Shown: piece after piece, positions 1-7,304 of the stretch
Layout of the letters: each line of letters opens with the position of its first letter
Numbering within the stretch: position 1 is the stretch's first letter
Source: JACNLN01 sp964626495
Lineage (GTDB): Bacteria; Fidelibacterota; Marinisomatia; Marinisomatales; CAZVFT01
NCBI GenBank assembly: GCA_964626495.1
Contig: CAZVFT010000071.1
Span: 1 to 12,493 of the forward strand
Length of the DNA: 12,493 bases
Reading direction: 5' to 3'
Notes under the pieces: model-generated
Database searches by the model: none
Seen by the model: the letters and a program-made list of their open reading frames with translations, nothing else
What the model was told of the DNA's origin: nothing
Program-made: the position numbers and the translations under genes

Positions 1-139
1 GAGCAAGGGAACCTGCCCCTCAACTGGCGCTATTTTAACCGGACAGTAGTGATAACAAGTATCAAATAAAATTCCTTCGCTTTTTTATTACTGGTGCTTA
101 ATGAAAAAATAGTTTGGAAGAAAAGATGAGGGGAATCTT
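1..139 (+). other. Window edge and leader of the deaminase gene
   Basis: No complete gene lies here. Reading from base 1, one frame stays open for 22 codons and stops at 67-69 (its last residues read LPLNWRYFNRTVVITSIK), so it could be the tail of a plus-strand gene that begins outside the window. The other two plus frames are also open for 11 to 15 codons, so this choice is weak and no product can be named. The stretch after it is AT-rich with a T run near 81-87 but no convincing hairpin. A good ribosome binding site (GAGGGGA, about 127-133) sits six bases before the ATG at 140. Confidence 0.3.
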
Positions 140-1393
140 ATGACAGTTCTGATAAAAAATGTACGTCTGAAAGATGAGCAAAAGGATATCCTTATTGAGG
201 GAAATATCATTAAGAAGGTAGCCAACCGAATAGATCGAAATGCAGATATTGAGATTGATAGTGAAGGAAAGGGAGCAATTCCATCGTTTATCAACGGTCA
301 TACTCATGCTTCCATGACTCTCATGCGGGGGTACGCTGATGATATGGTGCTCCACGAATGGTTGGAGAAAAAGATATGGCCTTTTGAGGAAAAGCTGACG
401 GAAGAGGATGTCTACTGGGGAACGCGACTTGCCTGTCTCGAGATGATTAAATCCGGGACCACCTTTTTCAACGATATGTACTGGCACTATCACGGATCTG
501 CCAGAGCGGTGGAGGATTCTGGGATTCGTTCCGCTATTTCAGCTGTATTTATTGATATGTTTGATCCGAAGAAAAGTGAGGAACAGATCCAATTAAATAT
601 TCAACTTTTTGAGAAGACGAAACAATACAGCAATCGGGTGATGTTTGCTTTGGGACCTCACGCTCTCTATACAGTTTCGGGAAAAAGCCTTCGATGGGCA
701 AAACAGTTTTCCGATGAACACAACCTTTTAATTCACATACACCTTTCTGAGACAGAAAAGGAGGTATCAGATTGTATTAAACGTCACGGCAAACGACCTG
801 TTGAATATCTGGAAAGTATCGGTTTTTTATCACCGAATATTATAGCAGCACATGTCATCTGGGTCAATGACAGAGAGATTGAGTTATTAAAGGAACACGA
901 TGTAAAGGTTGTTTACTGTCCCACTTCTAATATGAAATTAAGTGCTGGTATATTTTCTTATCAGAAGTTGAAAAGAGCTGGTCTTACCATTGCTCTCGGA
1001 ACAGACGGATGTGCTGCAAACAACAACTTGGATATGCTGGAAGAGATGAAAACAGCGGCTCTCCTACAAAAGCTCAATGATAAAGATCCCACCGTTCTTT
1101 CTGCTCAGGAAGTGTTCAATATCGCAACGTTGGAAGGAGCAAGGGTATTTGGACTAAACTGTGGAGAGATTAAAGTAGGGTGTCTTGCGGATCTGCTACT
1201 CGTTGATCTGAAACACCTTCATCTGATTCCCAACCATCATCTCATTCCCAATCTTGTATACGCAGCTCATGGCAGCTGCGTGGATACCACCATCTGTGAT
1301 GGAAAAATTATAATGCAGAATGGGATAGTTAAGGGGGAAGAAGAGGTTTTGGAGAAAACTCAGGAAGTGGTTATGAAATTAACCTCCCTGTAA
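140..1393 (+). CDS. mtaD: 5-methylthioadenosine / S-adenosylhomocysteine deaminase (amidohydrolase)
   Basis: This is a 417-residue cytosolic metal-dependent amidohydrolase of the TRZ/ATZ-like group, close to the family length (the Thermotoga enzyme has about 406). The family deaminates the adenine ring of MTA or SAH to give the inosine analogue and ammonia. Visible metal and catalytic residues are HTH at 54-56, HIHLSETE at 199-206 (His201, Glu204), His238 in AAHVIW, and Asp289 in LGTDGCAANNNLDM. The stretch RGYADDMVLHEWLEKKIWPFE (about 63-83) is typical of MTA/SAH deaminases rather than guanine or cytosine deaminases. The ATG at 140 has a strong binding site. Its stop overlaps the convergent aldolase gene by 15 bp. 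Together with mtnA next door this points to MTA as the substrate, but 5'-deoxyadenosine or SAH would also fit, and sequence alone does not separate them. Confidence 0.88.
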   Translation: MTVLIKNVRLKDEQKDILIEGNIIKKVANRIDRNADIEIDSEGKGAIPSFINGHTHASMTLMRGYADDMVLHEWLEKKIWPFEEKLTEEDVYWGTRLACLEMIKSGTTFFNDMYWHYHGSARAVEDSGIRSAISAVFIDMFDPKKSEEQIQLNIQLFEKTKQYSNRVMFALGPHALYTVSGKSLRWAKQFSDEHNLLIHIHLSETEKEVSDCIKRHGKRPVEYLESIGFLSPNIIAAHVIWVNDREIELLKEHDVKVVYCPTSNMKLSAGIFSYQKLKRAGLTIALGTDGCAANNNLDMLEEMKTAALLQKLNDKDPTVLSAQEVFNIATLEGARVFGLNCGEIKVGCLADLLLVDLKHLHLIPNHHLIPNLVYAAHGSCVDTTICDGKIIMQNGIVKGEEEVLEKTQEVVMKLTSL

Positions 1394-1981
1394 CGACTGG
1401 AATCTTTTTGCTTGATTGTGGAGTCGCAGCGCTTCCTGTCCTGCTCTCTCCATCGTTTTTCCAAGGGATAGAATGCCGTGATTTTTAATGATAATATAAT
1501 TGTGGTGATTGAGGACTTTTAATACTTCCTTCACGAGTTTTAAAGTACCGTATGGTTGTTCATTTTCTGTCACCGGAGGATGAAGTTTGTCCTGATAGTT
1601 TAGTACCTCTTCATCGTGAATGTGAAAAATTGCATGGACATCAAATCTCTTTTGATAGATTGCGTGGTGAAGGAAGGTCTCTGAGGAGGGTTCTTTTTTG
1701 CCAATGGCGATGATTTCCAGTTTATCATCATCTACGTCTTTCACTTCAACGATATCATTTCCCCCGAGATTTTCCAGATTAACTCCAGCAGCTGTAATGA
1801 TAAATCCATCTTTGGAACGAAAACTCAGATTTCCAGCAAATCCATCAGGAACTTCAGGAGCCAGGCCAAGAACAGCAAATGTTTTGCTCCACTCAGACAG
1901 TTCTTTAATCCTACTGTGTTTGGGGATTCTCCTTGCAAGGAAATGAGTGGTGAATCTGGGACCTCTGTAAGCTTCTGTCAT
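1379..1981 (-). CDS. Class II aldolase/adducin-fold protein, MtnB-like dehydratase or methylthioribulose-phosphate aldolase
   Basis: The product is 200 residues when started at the ATG at 1981, four bases after the mtnA stop. The frame stays open upstream into mtnA, but residues there show no family similarity, so the longer start was not used. The zinc enzyme signature is complete: GNLSFRSKDGFIITAAG (about 50-66), a catalytic-type Glu101 in PSSE, His120 and His122 in FHIHDE, and His168 in KNHGI. The Glu-to-first-His spacing of 19 matches fuculose-phosphate aldolase. It lies directly behind mtnA in one operon, so its substrate is probably 5-methylthioribulose-1-phosphate. Two outcomes are known for this fold: dehydration (MtnB) or retro-aldol cleavage to DHAP and a thioaldehyde. 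With no mtnC or mtnD nearby the second is possible. No clear binding site is seen, consistent with translational coupling. Confidence 0.8.
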   Translation of the reverse strand: MTEAYRGPRFTTHFLARRIPKHSRIKELSEWSKTFAVLGLAPEVPDGFAGNLSFRSKDGFIITAAGVNLENLGGNDIVEVKDVDDDKLEIIAIGKKEPSSETFLHHAIYQKRFDVHAIFHIHDEEVLNYQDKLHPPVTENEQPYGTLKLVKEVLKVLNHHNYIIIKNHGILSLGKTMERAGQEALRLHNQAKRFQSLQGG

Positions 1982-1985
1982 ATCG

Positions 1986-3008
1986 TTAAGCCAGTTTGTG
2001 AATATCTTGTGGAGCGAAAACTCCTTTTTCTGTAATGATACCTGTGATGTATCGAGCGGGAGTGATATCAAAGGCTGGGTTTTTCGCAGGACTCTCTAAT
2101 GGAGCAATCTGCTGATTGTTCAGTTCGAGAACTTCTTTTTCATCTCTCTCTTCAATTGGGATTTTATCTCCTGACTCGCAATTAAAATCAATGGTTGAAA
2201 TGGGAGCGGCAATGTAAAATGGAATATTGTTTTCTTTCGCAACTACAGCCTTTTCATAAGTCCCGATTTTATTGGCGGTGTCTCCATTTCGAGCAATCCT
2301 GTCAGCTCCAGTGATGACTAAATTTACTTTCCCTATCTGCATATAATAACCTGCAGCATTATCCGTAATGATTGCGTGAGGAATTCCCTCCTGAGCCAGT
2401 TCCCATGCTGTGATTTTGGCACCCTGAAGTCGCGGTCGGGTTTCATCTACAAAAACGAAAATATTTTTTCCTTCATAATGTGCCATTCGAATCGGTGCCA
2501 GAGCTGTCCCCCAGTCAACCGTAGCCAAAGCACCGGCATTACAATGGGTTAAAATACTATTGCCACTTTTAATGAGCCTGTTTCCCAGTTCTCCGATTTT
2601 CTTGCATGCTTGTATGCTTACGTCGGTATATTCTTCAGCGGCATCTTTTGCCACTTTCTTTATCAGTGATGGATCCCTTTCCAACAAGATCTGATCGTAG
2701 ACAAAATTCAAACCGTGAGTCAGGTCGTGAGCGGTGGGTCGTGTTTCAAACAGATACGTTTTTATTGCATTGATCTTATCCAGATCCATTTCATCAAGCT
2801 GGTTTATCGCCTGAGCTAATCCGTATGCTCCCATAGCCCCAATGGCTGGAGCACCCCGGATGATCATAGTTTTAATGGAGTTTGCCACGTCATGGTAATT
2901 GTTCAGGGAAACAATTTCGAACTTTTCCGGTAAAAGAAGCTGATTGATGGTATGAATAATGCCTTCCTCCATCCAAACTGTTTTGTAGGATTTATTGTTA
3001 ATTCTCAT
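1986..3008 (-). CDS. mtnA: S-methyl-5-thioribose-1-phosphate isomerase
   Basis: MtnA converts the aldose 5-methylthioribose-1-phosphate to the ketose methylthioribulose-1-phosphate in methionine salvage; related isomerases act on 5-deoxyribose-1-phosphate or ribose-1,5-bisphosphate. The 340 residues are full length. Diagnostic features are RGAPAIG at 51-57, the catalytic cysteine in ILTHCNAGALATVDWGTA (Cys156), DETRPRLQGAKITAWEL (188-204), and the catalytic aspartate in TGADRIARNGDTANKIGT (Asp236). The Cys-to-Asp spacing of 80 agrees with the Bacillus enzyme. The binding site GAGG lies ten bases before the ATG. The class II aldolase gene follows four bases after the stop, so the two are almost surely one transcript. 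eIF2B-like archaeal paralogues are less likely because the MtnA-specific motifs are intact. Confidence 0.95.
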   Translation of the reverse strand: MRINNKSYKTVWMEEGIIHTINQLLLPEKFEIVSLNNYHDVANSIKTMIIRGAPAIGAMGAYGLAQAINQLDEMDLDKINAIKTYLFETRPTAHDLTHGLNFVYDQILLERDPSLIKKVAKDAAEEYTDVSIQACKKIGELGNRLIKSGNSILTHCNAGALATVDWGTALAPIRMAHYEGKNIFVFVDETRPRLQGAKITAWELAQEGIPHAIITDNAAGYYMQIGKVNLVITGADRIARNGDTANKIGTYEKAVVAKENNIPFYIAAPISTIDFNCESGDKIPIEERDEKEVLELNNQQIAPLESPAKNPAFDITPARYITGIITEKGVFAPQDIHKLA

Positions 3009-3064
3009 GGTTCTATTTCCTCAAAGTTTAAATCTAATTTTCTTGAATGTAGTCTATCGATAAG

Positions 3065-3094
3065 AAAAGAGCAACAATCGAAATTAGCTCTTTT
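3065..3094. promoter_or_regulatory. Perfect inverted repeat in the mtnA/nfeD divergent spacer
   Basis: AAAAGAGC (3065-3072) and GCTCTTTT (3087-3094) form a perfect 8-bp inverted repeat with a 14-base spacer. It sits between the divergent starts of mtnA (3008) and the NfeD gene (3200). It could be an operator for a dimeric regulator or a weak transcript hairpin. No known regulator is implied. Confidence 0.35.
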
Positions 3095-3116
3095 AACCAT
3101 AACCACCTCAGGATTA

Positions 3117-3145
3117 TTGAGAAAAATTTTTAGTCTTGTTAATGT
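3117..3145 (+). promoter_or_regulatory. Possible sigma-70-type promoter for the NfeD-slipin operon
   Basis: TTGAGA (3117-3122, five of six bases of the -35 consensus) is followed after exactly 17 bases by TAATGT (3140-3145, only three of six for -10). It is 55 bases upstream of the chosen ATG. The -10 is poor and the phylum may use a different consensus, so this is tentative. Confidence 0.25.
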
Positions 3146-3199
3146 AAATTTTCCTTGATAAGTATCTTTTCAACCTGTACAATATTGGTAGAGGATACT

Positions 3200-4618
3200 A
3201 TGAAAGTAAAGCATTTATTACTGTTTATTCTTACTTTTTTCTTCGTCGGTTTAGTTTGTGTTAAGGCTCAGTCCGGTGATTTTGAAAATCCCCAGAAGGA
3301 GATACTGGAGAAATTAGAGGAACATGCGGAGCGCATCGCAGGAAAATACAAGACGGAAGTTCTTCCTGATACCTTAGAACAAAGACCTGCTCCACCCGTT
3401 CACGTGATCACTATCAATGGGGTTATCAGTCCGGTTTCGGCGGAATTTATTCTGAAGTCCATTAAAAAGGCTGAGAATGTAAGTGCTCAATGCCTAATCA
3501 TTCAACTTGATACACCCGGTGGATTAATGGAAGCTATGCGGGACATCGTCAAGGGGATACTGGGAGCAGATGTTCCCGTGGTTGTTTATGTGTCTCCTTC
3601 TGGTGCCAGATCTGCTTCTGCAGGAGTTTTTATCACCCTGGCAGCTCACGTGGCTGCTATGACTCCGGGCACGAATATCGGATCAGCTCATCCCGTGACG
3701 ATAGGGGGATTACCTGGTGGGGTCAGTGACACCAGCAGCGCTATGATGGACAAGATTACAAACGATGCCATAGCATATATTCAATCCATTGCTGAAAAAC
3801 GCGGCAGAAATACCGATTGGGCTAAAGAAGCCGTCTTGAAAAGTGTCTCCATCACAGCCCAGGAGGCGCTGGAAAAGGGAGCTATCGATACGGTCGTGTC
3901 CTCCCTTTCTGAACTGATAAAATTCATAGATGGCAAAGAAGTGGAGGTGCTGTCTGGAAAAGTAGTAATAGCCACGGAAGGAGCTGAGGTAAAAAACATT
4001 GAAATGAGCCTGCGCTATCGTATTTTGGATAAAATTACGGATCCTAATGTAGCTTATCTTTTACTTCTCATAGGATTTTACGGGATTATTTTTGAACTTT
4101 CCAATCCAGGTGCCATCTTCCCCGGTGTGCTGGGAGCCATATCTCTGATACTGGCATTTTATGCGTTTCAGATGCTTCCCGTCAGCTATGCGGGTCTGGC
4201 GTTGATGTTTCTGAGTGTGATACTCTTCATCCTTGAGGTGAATATTACCAGTTATGGTCTTTTGAGTATCGGCGGCGTTATATCCCTTTTGCTGGGTTCT
4301 TTGATGTTGTTCGAAAGCGCCGATCCCCTGATGCGGGTTTCCTGGAAAGTGATTATTCCAGCAGTCATCTTCACAGCGCTGTTTTTCCTTTTCGCCATTG
4401 GATTTGCTATCAAGGCGCAACGACGAACTGCCGTTACTGGTACATCTGGTATGGTTGGGTTGACGGGCGTCAGTCGTACTGGAATCGATCCAGAGGGTCA
4501 GGTGATTGTTCAGGGTGAAATATGGAAAGCTATCAGTGATGAAAAAATTCCTGCTGGCTCAAAAATTAAGGTCACAGGGATCAAGGGGATGGTGTTGACG
4601 GTAGTGATGGAGGAGTGA
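3200..4618 (+). CDS. nfeD: NfeD-type membrane-bound serine protease (ClpP-class, long form)
   Basis: A 472-residue membrane protease. I chose the ATG at 3200 because GAGG lies six bases before it and a clean signal peptide begins there (MKVKHLLLFILTFFFVGLVC, cleavage near AQS); the frame is open 15 codons further upstream without such features. Residues about 65-245 form a ClpP-like domain outside the cytoplasm. By alignment from memory with the Pyrococcus PH1510 protease, the Ser-Lys dyad is Ser140 in GARSASAG and Lys214 in AVLKSVSITAQEAL. Four or five membrane segments follow (about 284-300, 306-325, 330-347, 352-370, 384-405), then a C-terminal OB-fold NfeD domain (about 410-472). The partner slipin gene starts 62 bases downstream; in Pyrococcus the protease cuts the C-terminal hydrophobic part of its slipin. 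Likely role: membrane protein quality control. Confidence 0.92.
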   Translation: MKVKHLLLFILTFFFVGLVCVKAQSGDFENPQKEILEKLEEHAERIAGKYKTEVLPDTLEQRPAPPVHVITINGVISPVSAEFILKSIKKAENVSAQCLIIQLDTPGGLMEAMRDIVKGILGADVPVVVYVSPSGARSASAGVFITLAAHVAAMTPGTNIGSAHPVTIGGLPGGVSDTSSAMMDKITNDAIAYIQSIAEKRGRNTDWAKEAVLKSVSITAQEALEKGAIDTVVSSLSELIKFIDGKEVEVLSGKVVIATEGAEVKNIEMSLRYRILDKITDPNVAYLLLLIGFYGIIFELSNPGAIFPGVLGAISLILAFYAFQMLPVSYAGLALMFLSVILFILEVNITSYGLLSIGGVISLLLGSLMLFESADPLMRVSWKVIIPAVIFTALFFLFAIGFAIKAQRRTAVTGTSGMVGLTGVSRTGIDPEGQVIVQGEIWKAISDEKIPAGSKIKVTGIKGMVLTVVMEE

Positions 4619-4680
4619 AATTTTAACATGAGAAGAAACAGGTGGATATTTCATAATCATCAAACATAAAGAGGTTTATC

Positions 4681-5490
4681 ATGGAAACAATATTATCAAC
4701 CAGCGTGATTGTCCTTTTAGTCATTATGGTGCTCGCCGCTGCCATCCGCATATTGCGCGAGTACGAGAGGGGAGTGGTCTTTCGTTTGGGAAGATTAGCT
4801 CACGGTTTTGGAGCACGAGATGGTATGGCAACGGGACCTGGACTTATTTTCTTAATTCCTATCATCGATCGGATGGTTCGGGTGAGTCTGAGAACCGTTG
4901 TTCTTGATGTCCCCCCGCAGGACGTTATTACTCGGGATAATGTCTCCCTTAAAGTCAATGCAGTGATCTTCTTTCGAGTCATAGATGCTTCAAAAGCGAT
5001 CCTGGCAGTGGAGGATTATTATTTTGCTATTACCCAGATTGCACAAACCAGCCTGCGAAGTATCTTGGGACAGGCAGAGCTTGATGAACTTCTGGCAGAA
5101 CGGGATAAGATTAATCAACAACTTCAGAGAATTATTGATGAACAAACGGATCCCTGGGGGATTAAGGTCTCTAATGTGGAGGTGAAACATGTGGATTTAC
5201 CCGTGGAAATGCAACGGGCAATCGCCAAACAGGCGGAAGCGGAGCGGGAAAGGAGAGCCAAGGTTATTCACGCGGATGGTGAGTATCAGGCTGCGGGTAA
5301 ACTTTCTCTGGCTGCCAGTGTTTTGGCAAAGGATCGGAGGGCTATCCAGCTCCGTTTCCTACAGACGCTTACTGAGGTAGCAACAGAGAAAAACTCTACA
5401 TTGGTCTTTCCGGTGCCAATTGATCTGTTTGAACCATTTATCAGGCGAGTAACAGGCAGCAAGAGTGAGGAGAAATTGTCTGAAAAGTAG
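4681..5490 (+). CDS. Slipin / stomatin-like SPFH (Band 7) membrane protein
   Basis: The 269-residue protein has one N-terminal hydrophobic segment (about 4-24), then a complete SPFH domain: REYERGVVFRLGRL (26-39), the GPGLIFLIPIIDRMVRVSLR core (52-71), DVPPQDVITRDNV (76-88), and YYFAITQIAQTSLRSILGQ (113-131). A charged helical, probably coiled-coil stretch (about 175-215, rich in Ala, Glu, Arg) should drive oligomerisation. The hydrophobic LVFPVPIDLFEPF (241-253) matches the position of the segment cut by the NfeD protease in the archaeal pair, and a polar tail ends the protein. The binding site AGAGG lies close before the ATG. Family members form large membrane rings that organise lipid domains and hold proteases. 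It pairs with the NfeD gene just upstream, the classical nfeD-slipin operon. The stop is TAG. Confidence 0.93.
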   Translation: METILSTSVIVLLVIMVLAAAIRILREYERGVVFRLGRLAHGFGARDGMATGPGLIFLIPIIDRMVRVSLRTVVLDVPPQDVITRDNVSLKVNAVIFFRVIDASKAILAVEDYYFAITQIAQTSLRSILGQAELDELLAERDKINQQLQRIIDEQTDPWGIKVSNVEVKHVDLPVEMQRAIAKQAEAERERRAKVIHADGEYQAAGKLSLAASVLAKDRRAIQLRFLQTLTEVATEKNSTLVFPVPIDLFEPFIRRVTGSKSEEKLSEK

Positions 5491-5532
5491 ATATTATTAG
5501 TAACTTTTAACATATAAAAGAGGATTTGAACC

Positions 5533-6092
5533 ATGGTTCGAAAAATTGCCTTTACTTGGCTTTTTCTTGCATTGCTGGTTTGGTGTCAAAATGAAGAAAA
5601 AGCAAAAACAAAAAAAGAAGAGGGGGTTAAAATGGAAATGAAAATTGAAAGTACAGCTTTTAAAGAAGGAAGTATGATCCCGGTGAAATATACCTGTGAC
5701 GGGGATGATATTTCCCCACCTTTGAATTGGTCAGGTGTTCCAGAAGGTACACAAAGCTTCGCCCTTATCAATGATGATCCCGATGCGCCGCGGTAGGACT
5801 CTGGGTTCATTGGGTTATTTATAACATACCGGCAGAAACACGAGAGTTACCCGAAGATATTCCATTGGATAAGAAGTTAAAAGATGGATCAAAAAACGGT
5901 ATCAACAGCTGGGGAAAATATGGGTATGGCGGTCCCTGTCCACCGGGCGGAACACACCGGTACTTTTTTAAGCTCTATGCACTGGACACAGTACTCGATC
6001 TGAAACATGGTGCCACGAAAGAAAAACTTGAAAAAGCTATGGAAGGACATATTCTGGCTGAGGCTCAGGTGATGGGATTATATAGAAGATAG
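5533..6092 (+). pseudogene. YbhB/YbcL-family (PEBP, Raf-kinase-inhibitor-like) protein broken by a frameshift
   Basis: Residues 1-87 read through TCDGDDISPPLNWSGVP and DDPDAP, then hit TAG at 5794. From 5793 another frame continues the same family with VGLWVHWVIYNIPAETREL and then GYGGPCPPGGTHRYFFKLYALD to a stop at 6090-6092. Removing two bases (the CG repeated in 5788-5792) restores the usual PxGxWVHW junction and gives about 185 residues, near family length, so a 2-bp insertion is the simplest cause; a 1-base loss nearby is also possible. The N terminus looks like a lipoprotein or secretion signal (cysteine 18 after LLVW, an imperfect lipobox). A second ATG at 5632 has the strong site AGAGGGGG and would give a form without the signal. 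It follows the slipin by 42 bases. Bacterial members bind phosphate-containing or small hydrophobic ligands; the role is unclear. Confidence 0.82.
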
Positions 6093-6292
6093 TTTGTTTG
6101 TTTTTTTTTATCGAATTGTTATATGGATAATTAGTTTTTCAGGTTCTTCATTGGCATGTCAGGCTTCCGACTGAGGGGAGGTCGTTTGAAATCATAATTA
6201 CTCACAATAATATGAAATGAACTGAAGATATTCATGTATAAAGTAGAGGATTCTTCTATATTGACGAATATTGTTGTCCGTTCAGCACTGTT

Positions 6293-7051
6293 TCAGTCAG
6301 ATGTATCACTTTTCAATCTGGAAACGATTACCACTGTAATATTGTCAACTCCACCATGTTCCAGGGCTTGTTCTACCAGTTGATTACCCAAGGTTTCAGG
6401 TGTTTTCCATTGGGTTTTTATAAAGGTTTCGATTTCCTCAAAACTCAACATATTTGTCAGACCATCACTACACAGTAAAAATGAGTTGTAGTCATCGAGG
6501 TCAACTTCCATCACCTCTGGAATGAGCTGCTCGCCACCAAGGCAGCTGGTTAAAATGTCCCAGTACGGATGTCTTGCTGCTTCTTCCTCGGTGACCACCC
6601 CTTTTTTTACCTGTTCCATAGCCATGGTGTGATCAGTGGTTAATTGGGTTAGCTTTTTCGACTGTGAAAATCCGTATACTCGACTGTCACCTGTGTGAAC
6701 GATCCAGCCCACTTTTTCATTTTCTATCACCAGACCCGAAAAAGTAGTCCCCATGCCAGCCACTGCAGGATGATGTAAACCATGTTTTATAATTTCATTA
6801 TTCAGGGTTTTCAGAAGTTTTGTGAAATGATTGGCTTCCCATTTTTCATCTCTTTGGCGTAAAGTCTTCATATTATTTCTGTAGAGACTTACAGTTAGAC
6901 GGCTGGCTACTTCTCCACCATGATGTCCCCCCAAACCGTCTGCCACACAATAGATTCCTTCCTCATCTGAGTTGAGAAAGGCATCTTCATTTTTGTATCG
7001 AACGTATCCTGTTTCCGTTCGACCAAAACTGCTGAAAAAAACGGGTGTCAT
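6293..7051 (-). CDS. PP2C-type serine/threonine protein phosphatase (PrpC/Stp-like)
   Basis: A soluble 252-residue PPM phosphatase, normal bacterial length. Metal-binding and catalytic signatures are all present: RYKNEDAF (Asp23), VADGLGGHHGGEVAS (Asp38), GMGTTFSGLVI, HTGDSRVYGF (119-128), LTTDHTMAMEQV, CSDGLTN (Asp196) and GGVDNITVVIV (Asp236). I start at the ATG at 7051 rather than the in-frame GTG at 7063, because GGAAG precedes the ATG, no binding site precedes the GTG, and the ATG overlaps the stop of the tiny membrane frame upstream as ATGA, a sign of translational coupling. Family members reverse Hanks-type kinase phosphorylation or act in partner-switching; no kinase gene is in the window. 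The O-methyltransferase gene lies upstream in the same direction. Confidence 0.93.
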   Translation of the reverse strand: MTPVFFSSFGRTETGYVRYKNEDAFLNSDEEGIYCVADGLGGHHGGEVASRLTVSLYRNNMKTLRQRDEKWEANHFTKLLKTLNNEIIKHGLHHPAVAGMGTTFSGLVIENEKVGWIVHTGDSRVYGFSQSKKLTQLTTDHTMAMEQVKKGVVTEEEAARHPYWDILTSCLGGEQLIPEVMEVDLDDYNSFLLCSDGLTNMLSFEEIETFIKTQWKTPETLGNQLVEQALEHGGVDNITVVIVSRLKSDTSD

Positions 7052-7263
7052 TTTTTCTTCCACGTATAAAAAACAAAAGGGAGAAAAATTAGAACAATAG
7101 CTCCAAACTTTAATCCAATTAGAAAAATAATGAGAGTGATAGTTAGTTTCACTCCAATGGGTAGTTCAGCTAATTTTTTAAACCAGTTCACCTATTTTTC
7201 TCTTGACTGAAGTAATATTAAGGTGAAAAGAATAAGAGATAATCTGAATAACTTTTTAGTCAT
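7048..7263 (-). pseudogene. Tiny membrane protein frame with one in-frame TAG stop
   Basis: An ATG at 7263 with an excellent ribosome binding site (GGAGAG, 7269-7274, five bases away) opens a 23-codon peptide resembling a signal or membrane segment (MTKKLFRLSLILFTLILLQS). It stops at TAG (7192-7194). The very next codon is GTG, in the same frame, and 47 codons follow (start VNWFKKLAELPIGVKL, then a long hydrophobic stretch with two possible membrane segments, ending FYTWKKK) to a TGA at 7048 that overlaps the ATG of the PP2C gene. Read as one, it is a 71-codon two- or three-segment membrane protein with a single amber codon at position 24. It may be a nonsense mutation (CAG, AAG or TGG to TAG), two separate small ORFs (23 and 47 residues), or an assembly error. 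I do not recognise the family. It lies 41 bases after the O-methyltransferase stop. Confidence 0.55.
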
Positions 7264-7304
7264 TGCAACTCTCCGTTGTTATGAAAAATAACATTTTAAA
7301 AGCT

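Noticed and set aside
1261..1280. 7-bp inverted repeat CGCAGCT / AGCTGCG inside the deaminase gene
   Set aside because: It is short, lies inside conserved coding sequence, and is expected by chance in a window of this length.
1982..2071. Upstream extension of the class II aldolase frame into mtnA
   Set aside because: The 30 extra residues overlap the conserved end of mtnA, show no family similarity, and the ATG at 1981 gives the usual family length.
3009..3060. SAM riboswitch before mtnA
   Set aside because: A short CTTATC-like string recalls the start of SAM-I, but the conserved core and pseudoknot segments are absent and the leader is too short.
3155..3199. Longer start for the NfeD protease
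   Set aside because: It would place 15 polar residues before a textbook signal peptide, and the binding site GAGG fits only the ATG at 3200.
4061..4420. Antisense frame of 119 codons across the NfeD membrane domain
   Set aside because: Composition is very rich in Gln, Lys and His with no motif; it is the mirror of a strongly conserved membrane coding region.
7192..7194. Genome-wide reassignment of TAG to an amino acid
   Set aside because: The slipin (TAG at 5488-5490) and the permease (cta at 8688-8690) end at TAG at the normal end of their families, so TAG is a stop here.
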